NCBI GenBank assembly: GCA_031284295.1
Contig: JAITAE010000179.1
Location: forward strand, 1 to 10,225
Direction: 5' to 3'
Source of the DNA: Spirochaetaceae bacterium
GTDB taxonomy: Bacteria; Spirochaetota; Spirochaetia; Treponematales; Breznakiellaceae
DNA length: 10,225 nucleotides
Below the pieces are notes generated by a model. That model was not told the origin of the DNA. It did no database searches and saw nothing but the letters and a program-made list of their open reading frames with translations. Shown one piece after another: positions 1-6,866 of the stretch. The translations under genes were made by a program, and so were the position numbers. How positions within the stretch are numbered: the first letter of the stretch is position 1; each line of letters opens with the position of its first letter.

Positions 1-100
1 GGGGTGGCGGAATACCGCGCTTGCGCGGGATGGAGACAGGGGGGCGCGACAGGCAGGCGGCTATGTGCCTGAAAAGGCATGGAAATAGCGCCCCCCTTAT
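1..100. other. GC-rich, hairpin-forming block, unidentified
   Basis: This block contains three perfect inverted repeats. CCGCGC (15-20) pairs with GCGCGG (23-28). GGGGGGCGC (39-47) pairs with GCGCCCCCC (88-96). Nested inside the latter, CAGGCA (50-55) pairs with TGCCTG (66-71). All three plus-strand frames are open from the left edge, with stops at 70-72, 86-88 and 120-122, so it may be the 3' end of an upstream gene. None of the three peptide tails is recognised. It could also be part of a structured RNA or the inside of a repeat element whose end is at 121. No function is claimed. Confidence 0.35.
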
Positions 101-102
101 TA

Positions 103-121
103 ATAAATCAGTGCTTCCCTA
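103..121 (-). repeat. 19-bp terminal repeat, copy 1 (TAGGGAAGCACTGATTTAT)
   Basis: Read on the minus strand, these 19 bases are identical to 7900-7882, the right end of the MITE-like element beside aspS. Past the 19 bp the two sites diverge, so only a terminal repeat is shared. By analogy, the body of this copy should extend leftwards, over 1-102 and perhaps past the window edge. The outer TA is followed by ATGATCC. No second end is visible inside the window. Confidence 0.6.
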
Positions 122-343
122 ATGATCCAGGATTGCTAAACCGGATGTATCTAATGTTTGACCTTGCCCATAAACCAAATTATAAGGGCAGGTTTTGATT
201 TCTCCCGCAATTCCCGCCAAATGAGCCTCCGTGCAACAAATTTTGCGCACTTGCTACACGGAGTCTGATATTAAAGAATCAATGAAAACCCTACAAATAA
301 CAGGGGCAACAACGAATCTACCGGCATATTTAAACCCACTGGC
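122..343. other. intergenic stretch without a gene
   Basis: No credible coding region is seen on either strand. The best ATG (221) opens only 15 codons and has no Shine-Dalgarno sequence. Besides the weak terminator candidate, there is one clear inverted repeat: CTCCGTG (227-233) with CACGGAG (257-263). Confidence 0.5.
152..199 (+). terminator. possible weak rightward terminator
   Basis: CCTTGCCC (152-159) can pair with GGGCAGG (186-192) with one bulged T. The loop is 26 nt, and the stem is followed by TTTTGATTTC. The loop is long and the stem short, so this is a weak candidate. It would only make sense if a rightward gene ends at the left edge of the window. Confidence 0.25.
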
Positions 344-382
344 GGCTCTTACGGCGGCAAATATCATACCGCCGCAAGAGCC
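344..382 (-). terminator. likely intrinsic terminator of gap
   Basis: GGCTCTT (344-350) and CGGCGG (352-357) pair with CCGCCG (369-374) and AAGAGCC (376-382). One A/C mismatch separates the two blocks and the loop is 11 nt. It lies 29 nt beyond the gap stop codon, on the side where leftward transcription exits. The minus-strand sequence after the stem is only moderately T-rich (GTGGGTTTAAATAT), so termination may be incomplete. Confidence 0.65.
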
Positions 383-411
383 AGGGGTTTGGGCGGCCTA
401 AAGCCGGAAAG

Positions 412-1485
<1,074 letters not shown>

Positions 1486-1492
1486 TTATCTA

Positions 1493-1521
1493 AGTCTACA
1501 GAGAATAATTTTTTTGGTCAA
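1493..1521 (-). promoter_or_regulatory. sigma70-type promoter of gap
   Basis: On the minus strand, TTGACC (1521-1516) is followed 17 nt later by TAGACT (1498-1493). That is five of six matches to the -35 and four of six to the -10, at optimal spacing. Transcription would start near 1486, leaving a leader of about 20 nt that contains the GGAGG. An A7 tract lies in the spacer. Confidence 0.65.
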
Positions 1522-1532
1522 GCGATGGGAAT

Positions 1533-1551
1533 TTGTATCAAATCGATACAA
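1533..1551. promoter_or_regulatory. operator-like palindrome upstream of gap promoter
   Basis: TTGTATC (1533-1539) and GATACAA (1545-1551) form a perfect 7-bp inverted repeat around AAATC. Its near edge is 11 bp upstream of the gap -35 box, a typical place for an activator or repressor dimer. The cognate regulator is unknown. Confidence 0.45.
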
Positions 1552-1632
1552 GTAAAAAATGATTCGACATTGCAAGCATCATAATGACACATTTAAATTT
1601 ATCCGGCAGTGCGGCGTGATCCTTTGTTTTTT

Positions 1633-1663
1633 TGTTAAGTATTTATATTATAATAACTTAACA
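1633..1663. promoter_or_regulatory. palindrome upstream of the hsp20 sigma54 promoter (candidate enhancer site)
   Basis: TGTTAAGT (1633-1640) and ACTTAACA (1656-1663) form a perfect 8-bp inverted repeat. The 15-nt AT-rich centre is itself partly symmetric. The centre lies roughly 67 bp upstream of the predicted sigma54 start, where an enhancer-binding protein could sit. The T-run precedes the repeat instead of following it, so it is not a terminator in either direction. A TATAAT (1649-1654) lies inside but has no good -35 partner. Confidence 0.45.
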
Positions 1664-1689
1664 TAAATACACCTAATATAGCCAGGGCT

Positions 1690-1705
1690 TGGCACATTTA
1701 TTGCT
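1690..1705 (+). promoter_or_regulatory. sigma54 (RpoN) -24/-12 promoter upstream of hsp20
   Basis: TTGGCACATTTATTGCT (1689-1705) matches the RpoN consensus YTGGCACGRNNNTTGCW at both invariant dinucleotides. GG (1691-1692) and GC (1703-1704) are separated by the required 10 nt, and the flanking TTGGCAC and TTGCT blocks also match. Only the less conserved G and R of the spacer differ. Transcription would start near 1715, giving a structured leader of about 120 nt before hsp20. Confidence 0.65.
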
Positions 1706-1731
1706 TGTCAAATAATGTGAGTGCAAACTTG

Positions 1732-1817
1732 GGGACACGGCGTGTTCCGGCCCCGGGCGCGGAAAACCATGGCATGATTATGCCGTGAATTTATAAAAAT
1801 GAATCAAAAAAGATTCA
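1732..1817 (+). promoter_or_regulatory. structured 5' leader of hsp20
   Basis: Three successive hairpins can form in the predicted leader. GGGACAC (1732-1738) pairs with GTGTTCC (1742-1748). CATGGCAT (1768-1775) pairs with ATGCCGTG (1780-1787) around GATT. TGAATC (1800-1805) pairs with GATTCA (1812-1817) around six A residues. The last stem ends 7 nt before the Shine-Dalgarno GGAGG (1825-1829). Small heat shock genes often have RNA thermometers, but no strong partner for the GGAGG itself is visible here. A temperature-sensing role is therefore only a possibility. Confidence 0.35.
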
Positions 1818-1835
1818 AAAATTTGGAGGTTCAGT

Positions 1836-2288
1836 ATGAAATCTTTAACCCTGCACAGGCCCATTGAACTTGGGCAAACAATGGTTGACATCAACCGTTT
1901 TATGGAGTCGGTCTTTGGTGAGTCGCCGTTCAGCCGCTCACAATCCGGACCGGAGGGCTTGTATCCCCGCGTTGACATCCACGAAACCAACGATGCCTAC
2001 CATATCGAGGCGGATCTTCCCGGCTGCGAAGAAAAGGACATCGAGCTGGCGATTGACAGTGGAGTCCTGACCATTCAGTCGAAAAAGGAATTTGAATCGG
2101 AAAAAAAGAACGACGGCAAGAACTATATCATCCGCGAAAGGCAACTGGATGTATTTAGCCGCTCATTCAAACTGCCGGATAACGCCGACAGTGAGAATAT
2201 TTCCGCTACGTTCAAAAACGGCCTGCTCTCACTCAATATCAAGAAACGGGCCGAGGCGCAAAAACGTGTCATCAGCATAGGAAAGTAA
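1836..2288 (+). CDS. small heat shock protein, Hsp20/alpha-crystallin family
   Basis: This is an ATP-independent holdase chaperone that binds unfolding proteins in the cytoplasm and keeps them available for DnaK/ClpB refolding. The 150 residues are typical of the family. A variable N-terminal arm (1-42) is followed by the alpha-crystallin domain (about 44-138). That domain starts at YPRVDIHETNDAYHIEADLPG and ends with the hallmark FKNGLLSLNIKK, equivalent to the A-x-x-x-n-G-v-L motif. The C-terminal tail contains the I-x-I oligomerisation motif as ISI in KRVISIGK. The ATG at 1836 follows GGAGG (1825-1829) at 6 nt. The gene stands alone between a sigma54-type promoter and a strong terminator, so it should be expressed separately from the flagellar genes. 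Dependence on sigma54 would be unusual for heat shock control. Confidence 0.95.
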   Translation: MKSLTLHRPIELGQTMVDINRFMESVFGESPFSRSQSGPEGLYPRVDIHETNDAYHIEADLPGCEEKDIELAIDSGVLTIQSKKEFESEKKNDGKNYIIRERQLDVFSRSFKLPDNADSENISATFKNGLLSLNIKKRAEAQKRVISIGK

Positions 2289-2301
2289 AGACCGTCCTTA
2301 C

Positions 2302-2343
2302 ATGGAGAGTTGGCACCTGTCTGCCGGCTCTCCATAATTTTTT
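2302..2343 (+). terminator. strong intrinsic terminator of hsp20
   Basis: ATGGAGAGTTGGCA (2302-2315) pairs with TGCCGGCTCTCCAT (2322-2335) over 14 positions. Two are G-T pairs and the loop is 6 nt. The stem is followed by AATTTTTT (2336-2343). It lies 13 nt after the hsp20 stop and separates it from the flagellar operon. Confidence 0.92.
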
Positions 2344-2375
2344 ACCGCCCGCCGCGCCTTTTGGCGTTAGCCCCT

Positions 2376-2402
2376 TAACCATGTCAATTTTTCTACCGAT
2401 AA
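2376..2402 (+). promoter_or_regulatory. sigma28 (FliA)-like promoter of the flagellar operon
   Basis: ACCGATAA (2395-2402) matches seven of eight bases of the sigma28 -10 element GCCGATAA. Exactly 11 nt upstream, TAACCATG (2376-2383) aligns with the -35 TAAAGTTT, where only TAA and the final T-run position region are similar. Transcription would start near 2409, about 23 nt before the flhG ATG. The strong -10 and correct spacing support it, while the weak -35 lowers confidence. The operon encodes FliA itself, so this would form a positive loop. Confidence 0.5.
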
Positions 2403-2421
2403 GTTTATTAGGTGTATTTTC

Positions 2422-2426
2422 AGGAG
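2422..2426 (+). promoter_or_regulatory. ribosome binding site that decides the flhG start
   Basis: AGGAG lies 5 nt before the ATG at 2432. The longer in-frame start at 2381 has no Shine-Dalgarno sequence and overlaps the proposed promoter. Its 17 extra residues are hydrophobic and absent from FlhG proteins, so 2432 is preferred. Confidence 0.8.
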
Positions 2427-2431
2427 AACAA

Positions 2432-3325
2432 ATGGAAGATCAAGCCGAACAGCTTAGGGAATTGGTGCGCGCCAAAGAGGGCGCTCCGGGCAATCTGCCG
2501 CCGCGGGGCGCTAAACCCCAAAAACCACGCATCATAACGGTTACAAGCGGCAAGGGCGGGGTTGGGAAGACCAATTTATCAATAAATATGGCGCTTGCCT
2601 ACGCCCGCATAGGGAAAAAAGTGATAGTGATGGACGCGGATTTGGGCCTTGCCAACGTAAACGTGATGCTCAAAATGATACCTAAATGGAATCTGTACCA
2701 CGTGATTCGTAAGCAAAAAACCATGCGTGAAATCCTGGTAGAAACCGAGTATGGTATAAGCATCGTAGCTGGAGCATCGGGTTTCTCAAAAATTGCCAAT
2801 ATGAGCGACGAACAGAGGACAAGCTTTATCAAAGAGTTGGATACCCTTTCCAGCGCGGACATCATCATCATAGATACGAGCGCCGGCGTATCCAGCAATG
2901 TACTCGATTTCATCGCGGCGGCGGATGACGTTGTGGTTATTACAACGCCTGAACCGACGGCGATTACCGATGCTTACGGAATTGTCAAAATAATCGCTAC
3001 CGAGGTTGAAAGTATTGAAAAGGGGCTTAAACTTGTGGTAAACCGTGTTCATAATGTAACGGAGGCCAAGAAAGTCGCCGATCGTATGTCATCTATAATC
3101 GGACAATTTTTGAATACCAAACTGGAATACCTGGGCTTCATATACGATGATACGGCCGTTTCGCAGGCGGTGCTTAAACAGAGGCCGTTCATGGTAGACG
3201 CCCCCAGAAGCAAGGCGGCGCAGTGCGTTCAACATATAGTGGGACGCATGGAAAAAACCGAATTCCCCAGCGGCGGTAGCGGCGGCGGTTTTAGCAATAT
3301 GTTTAGGCGGATTTTGGGTAAGTAA
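2432..3325 (+). CDS. flhG: FlhG/YlxH-type MinD-like ATPase, flagellar number regulator
   Basis: This SIMIBI-class ATPase cycles between membrane and cytoplasm, stimulates the FlhF GTPase and limits flagellar number and placement. From the ATG at 2432 the product is 297 residues, the usual length. The N-terminus carries DQAEQLR (3-9), the conserved DQAxxLR motif with which FlhG activates FlhF. A proline-rich linker follows. The deviant Walker A is KGGVGKT (41-47), with its MinD/ParA signature lysine at 41. Switch I is VMDADLGLAN (66-75) and the Walker B region is IIIIDTSAGVSS (144-154). TTPEPTAITDAY (171-182) is also typical of the family. The C-terminus is a Gly/Ser-rich linker and a short basic-hydrophobic tail (FSNMFRRILGK), which could be the amphipathic membrane-targeting helix. 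The usual upstream partner flhF is not here; hsp20 takes its place. A role in spirochete flagellar placement is inferred from the family. Confidence 0.93.
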   Translation: MEDQAEQLRELVRAKEGAPGNLPPRGAKPQKPRIITVTSGKGGVGKTNLSINMALAYARIGKKVIVMDADLGLANVNVMLKMIPKWNLYHVIRKQKTMREILVETEYGISIVAGASGFSKIANMSDEQRTSFIKELDTLSSADIIIIDTSAGVSSNVLDFIAAADDVVVITTPEPTAITDAYGIVKIIATEVESIEKGLKLVVNRVHNVTEAKKVADRMSSIIGQFLNTKLEYLGFIYDDTAVSQAVLKQRPFMVDAPRSKAAQCVQHIVGRMEKTEFPSGGSGGGFSNMFRRILGK

Positions 3326-3372
3326 TACGAAACGTGTTTTTACCGGATTATGTAATAATTTGGGGATAATGT

Positions 3373-4104
3373 TTGTTTAAACCTATATTGGCCGGTATAG
3401 TTGCCGGCGGCGCATTTTGTGTTTCTTTTATACTTGGACTCTTTGGAAGAACGCCTATTTTAGTGACATTTCTGCGTGCGCTGGCTTTTTCCGGGTGTTT
3501 TTTTGGAATAGTCGCCGGTATCTATTTTTTGTACAATAAATTTTTGTTGCCGGTGGAACCGGATGATAAAGAACCTGAAGACTCAGACCTTTCCGGTCAT
3601 AATATTGATTATACTTTAGGTGATGATAACGAGTGGCTTGACAGTTTGGATTACGATGGAAATGCGTCCGAAAATACTTCAGAAATAAGCGAAAGTGACG
3701 CGGAAGGAAGTGATGTCCCGAACGGTACAGAACCCGGCGTGTTAAATGTCTTTGAAAATAAACCGGAAACCGCAGTTTCAGAGAGAAGCCCGGAGGTACT
3801 AGCACAAAATAACGATAGCGGGTATAGTATAGGAGGGGATTCGTTGTTGCCGCGGGAGAAGGCCGGCGCTTTCTTCGGGGACGGCTATGATATGAATATG
3901 AGCGCTTTTATACCCGGTATACCGGGCATTGAAGGCGGTGATTATTCACAGGGCGCGGCGGCGCAGACCTCATCGGATTCGGGTATGAATGAAGGAACGG
4001 TTGATATGTCGGTAGAACGGGATGCCCGTAAGCTGGATTTGGGTTTCGATGTAGACGGGAAAAAAATGGCCGGCGCGATTCAAACTTTACTTAAAAAGGA
4101 TTAA
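3373..4104 (+). CDS. unknown two-TM protein with long acidic domain, flagellar operon
   Basis: The protein is not recognised by a named family. Its 243 residues begin with two hydrophobic segments (about 5-24 and 33-56) joined by a short GRTP-containing turn, so it is probably a hairpin membrane anchor. A long, very acidic, Asp/Glu/Ser/Gly-rich and probably disordered region follows (about 61-215). It ends in a compact amphipathic tail (about 216-243, RKLDLGFDVDG and AIQTLLKKD) that looks like the conserved part. The start is TTG at 3373, with GGGGA 7 nt upstream. An ATG four bases earlier is out of frame and stops after three codons. It lies between flhG (47 nt upstream) and fliA (9 nt downstream), with the fliA Shine-Dalgarno overlapping its stop. 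I recall a gene of unknown function at this position in other Treponema. A structural or regulatory role in flagella is inferred from position only. Confidence 0.8.
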   Translation: MFKPILAGIVAGGAFCVSFILGLFGRTPILVTFLRALAFSGCFFGIVAGIYFLYNKFLLPVEPDDKEPEDSDLSGHNIDYTLGDDNEWLDSLDYDGNASENTSEISESDAEGSDVPNGTEPGVLNVFENKPETAVSERSPEVLAQNNDSGYSIGGDSLLPREKAGAFFGDGYDMNMSAFIPGIPGIEGGDYSQGAAAQTSSDSGMNEGTVDMSVERDARKLDLGFDVDGKKMAGAIQTLLKKD

Positions 4105-4113
4105 GGATAGGTT

Positions 4114-4902
4114 ATGGGGAAATCCCTTCTGGACGAAAACTCAGAAGAAGAACTTTGGCAGGAGTACCGCCAAAATAAAGATCCGAAGATTCGTGACACA
4201 TTCATTAGGCAGTATGCCCCGCTGGTAAAGTATGTTGCAGGTAAAGTGTACGATGGGATGCCGTCCACAGTGGAATTTGACGATCTGGTCAGCTACGGTA
4301 CCTTTGGCCTGTTGGACGCTATCGAAAAATTCGATCTGGCGCAGAACGTCAAGTTCAAAACCTACGCGGTTGTCCGTATCAGGGGCGCAATATTCGATGA
4401 ACTGCGTTCAACGGACTGGGTCCCGCGTTCCGTCCGGCAGAAAATACGTGAAGTCGAGGAAGCTATCAGCACGCTGGAAGCACAGCACGGACGGCCTGTA
4501 AATGACCATGAAGTAGCCGCCTACCTCAGGATGGATGAGGACGAATATGTCAAGACCATTGTTAAAATATCCGGCACTTCCGTCCTGTCGTTAAACGATG
4601 TATGGTTTTCCGGCGATGAAAACGACAAAATGTCGATTCAGGACAGCATAGAGGGGCCTGAAACCCTTAAACCGGATGTAGAGGTTGAACGCAAGGAAAT
4701 ACGCAGAATAGTCTACGATGTCATCAACCAACTGCCGGAAAAAGAAAAAAAAATTATCATTCTGTACCATTACGAAGATTTAACCCTTAAAGAGATCGGC
4801 CAGGTTTTGGAGATTACCGAATCGCGGGTTTCACAGTTGCATACCAAAGCTATGCTCCGAATCCGCTCCAAATTAACGAATGTCCGAAAAGGCATAATGT
4901 AA
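4114..4902 (+). CDS. fliA: RNA polymerase sigma factor FliA/WhiG (sigma28)
   Basis: This alternative sigma factor directs RNA polymerase to late flagellar and motility promoters. The 262 residues match the family length, with regions 2, 3 and 4 but no region 1. Region 2 (about 27-100) includes EFDDLVSYGTFGLLDAIEKFD (54-74). The FliA/WhiG hallmark follows at 81-108 (FKTYAVVRIRGAIFDELRS, then DWVPRSVR). Region 3 covers about 110-165. Region 4 (about 203-255) has the DNA-binding helix-turn-helix LTLKEIGQVLEITESRVSQLHT, which reads the -35 element. The ATG at 4114 follows AAGGA (4103-4107) at 6 nt, overlapping the stop of the gene before. It is the central gene of the operon and may act on the sigma28-like box before flhG. 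No anti-sigma factor FlgM is seen in the window. The WhiG subclass name is an alternative. Confidence 0.95.
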   Translation: MGKSLLDENSEEELWQEYRQNKDPKIRDTFIRQYAPLVKYVAGKVYDGMPSTVEFDDLVSYGTFGLLDAIEKFDLAQNVKFKTYAVVRIRGAIFDELRSTDWVPRSVRQKIREVEEAISTLEAQHGRPVNDHEVAAYLRMDEDEYVKTIVKISGTSVLSLNDVWFSGDENDKMSIQDSIEGPETLKPDVEVERKEIRRIVYDVINQLPEKEKKIIILYHYEDLTLKEIGQVLEITESRVSQLHTKAMLRIRSKLTNVRKGIM

Positions 4903-4913
4903 GAGGAAGCAGC

Positions 4914-6866
4914 TTGGTTGATTTTGCCGGTCTACAGGCTGCCGTAAGAGAACGCCTGGAGATAGATAGCGCCATTACCTCAGTTGAGACGGAAGGGGCG
5001 ACGCTTGAGTCCGCCATCTCGGAGGCGGCTACGCTGCTCGGCGTTCCGCTCCGGGATATTGAATACGAAATACTTGAAAGGCATACATCCATATTTGGCA
5101 TAGGTGAAAATATCTGCAAGATACGCGCCTACCAGCGCGGCGATGTTAAAATTGAAGATGAACGCATCGTTGACGACGATGTTGATGAATATTTCGAAGA
5201 AGCAAGTGTTCTTGAAGAAGATGCCGATGGACAAGTCTTTGTACAGTGCCGCCGTGACGGGGTGTACATGAAGATTACCGCCCCTTCCGGCAACGGTGAA
5301 TGGGCGGACAAGTCCACGGCTCTGCATCTTTTGAGCAAACGCAGAATTACGGATTTTGATATTAACCTGATAAACAATTTGTTTAAAATGCCGGAGACAG
5401 ATTATGTCCGCGTGGCGGATTTTCAAAATATGTCGTTTAATGACAGCGTGGTAAGCGTTGAGATTTCTGAGCAGGAAACGAAGGCTTTCATAGAAGTAAG
5501 TCCTCCCAAGACGGGCGGTTGTGATTTTTCATATGAAGATTATAGTGAGACTTTAAAAAATAACGGTGTTGTCTATGGCATTAATGAGGAACTGTTAAAA
5601 TCGTTTGCCGACAACCCGATTTACAGGGAAAAAATCTGCATTGCGGTTTCCACAAAGCCTATTGACGGCAGGGATTCATACCTTGAATACTTTTTTGAAA
5701 CCGAGCCCGGGAATGTAAAACTCTCGGAAGGGGCCGATGGAAAAGTTAATTTCAAGGAATTAAACATAATTCAAAATGTAACAAAGGATCAAAAACTCGC
5801 AAAACTGTATAAGGCCGAAAAGGGTCGTAATGGTTACACCGTAACAGGAAAACCCCTGCCGGCGCGCGACGGTAAAGATTTCCCTGTTACGCTTGGCAAG
5901 AATGTACGTTTTGCCGAAGACGGCCTTACAATTCTTGCCGACATTAACGGTCAGGCCGTTATAGCAAACGGAAAAATAAACGTTGAATCGGTTTATACGG
6001 TTGACGGCGCTGTCAACCTTAGAACCGGAAATATTGTTTTCCTTGGGAATGTTATTGTAACCGGCAACGTTGAGGAAGGATTTTCTGTCAAGGCGTCCGG
6101 AAATATTGAAGTTTACGGATTGTCCGATAAGGCTACGCTTACCGCGGGAGGCGATATTATCGTCAGACAGGGTATTACCGGCAAAAAAGGCGAGTCTGTC
6201 AGCGCGGGACGTTCGATTTGGGCCAAGTTTATTGAAAACGCGACGCTAGCGGTAGGTTCAATGGTTGTCGTATCGGACGGAATCCTTAATTCAACGATAG
6301 ACGCTGGAAAATGTATAATTTGCCAGGGAAAACGCGCCGCGATCATAGGCGGACATCTGCGCGCCGTTGAAGAAATCAGCGCAAAATCTCTGGGCAGTCC
6401 CTCCGGCAATACGGAAACCATCTGCGAAGTCGGTACCGATCCCAAAAAAAAGACGGCGCGTGAAGCCCTTGAAGAAAAAAAATTAAAGTTATCAACCGCG
6501 CTTGCTGATGTTAATCTCAATATAAAATCCTTGAACAACATAAAGCAGCAACGTCAGTCCCTGCCGGAAGACAAAGAAGTTTACCTGCGAGAATTGATGG
6601 AAAGCAGCGATAAAATAAATGACGAGTTAAAAAAATTAAACAACGATATTGACGAAATAAATGTTTTTTTGCAGAATCTGCCTTCTAGAGGCCGTGTCTC
6701 CGCTTCGGCCAAAATACATTCCGGCGTAGTTATTGTTATTCGTGACATAAAACACATAATAACCAGCGATTATAAGGCGTCTACATTTATTTTGGAAAAC
6801 GGTTTAGTACGCGCCGTAAGCTATATTGAAACAGATGCCGATGTACAGCAAAGGGCGGCTAAGTAA
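4914..6866 (+). CDS. fapA: FapA/DUF342 polymer-forming protein with N-terminal Jag_N-like domain
   Basis: FapA-type proteins are linked to flagellar assembly and placement; their biochemical role is poorly known. The product is 650 residues. An N-terminal part (about 22-73, with SAISEAATLLGVPLRDIEYE and SIFGIGENICKI) reads like the Jag N-terminal domain. An acidic linker (about 77-103) follows. The DUF342 core includes GRNGYTVTGKPLPARDGKD (about 306-324) and glycine-spaced repeats from about 363 to 470 (TGNIVFLGNVIVTGNVEEG, KASGNIEVYGL, TAGGDIIVRQGITG) that predict a right-handed beta-helix. A Lys/Glu-rich coiled coil (about 513-590) and a short beta C-terminus end the protein. The start is TTG at 4914, with AGGAAG (4904-4909) 4 nt upstream; no ATG or GTG is better placed. 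It begins 11 nt after fliA and its TAA overlaps the next ATG. It probably acts in the cytoplasm or at the flagellar base. Confidence 0.88.
   Translation: MVDFAGLQAAVRERLEIDSAITSVETEGATLESAISEAATLLGVPLRDIEYEILERHTSIFGIGENICKIRAYQRGDVKIEDERIVDDDVDEYFEEASVLEEDADGQVFVQCRRDGVYMKITAPSGNGEWADKSTALHLLSKRRITDFDINLINNLFKMPETDYVRVADFQNMSFNDSVVSVEISEQETKAFIEVSPPKTGGCDFSYEDYSETLKNNGVVYGINEELLKSFADNPIYREKICIAVSTKPIDGRDSYLEYFFETEPGNVKLSEGADGKVNFKELNIIQNVTKDQKLAKLYKAEKGRNGYTVTGKPLPARDGKDFPVTLGKNVRFAEDGLTILADINGQAVIANGKINVESVYTVDGAVNLRTGNIVFLGNVIVTGNVEEGFSVKASGNIEVYGLSDKATLTAGGDIIVRQGITGKKGESVSAGRSIWAKFIENATLAVGSMVVVSDGILNSTIDAGKCIICQGKRAAIIGGHLRAVEEISAKSLGSPSGNTETICEVGTDPKKKTAREALEEKKLKLSTALADVNLNIKSLNNIKQQRQSLPEDKEVYLRELMESSDKINDELKKLNNDIDEINVFLQNLPSRGRVSASAKIHSGVVIVIRDIKHIITSDYKASTFILENGLVRAVSYIETDADVQQRAAK

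Noticed and set aside
1..121. Identification of the left-edge block as a known RNA (SRP RNA, tmRNA, RNase P) or a TnpB-linked guide RNA
   Set aside because: None of the conserved motifs of these RNAs is visible and no transposase gene is present, so no assignment can be supported.
1649..1654. TATAAT as a sigma70 -10 box for hsp20
   Set aside because: No acceptable -35 lies 16-18 nt upstream; the only TTGTTA is 11 nt away. The box sits at the centre of the palindrome, and the sigma54 element downstream fits better.
1825..1855. Classic RNA thermometer pairing of the hsp20 GGAGG
   Set aside because: Only GGTT/AACC can pair, with a mismatch next to it, so there is no stable masking of the ribosome binding site.
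2381..2431. Longer flhG reading frame from the ATG at 2381
   Set aside because: There is no Shine-Dalgarno sequence, the added 17 residues are not part of FlhG proteins, and the ATG lies within the proposed promoter. The ATG at 2432 has AGGAG at 5 nt.
2599..3052. Minus-strand frames opposite flhG
   Set aside because: These mirror the conserved FlhG coding frame and have no independent protein character.
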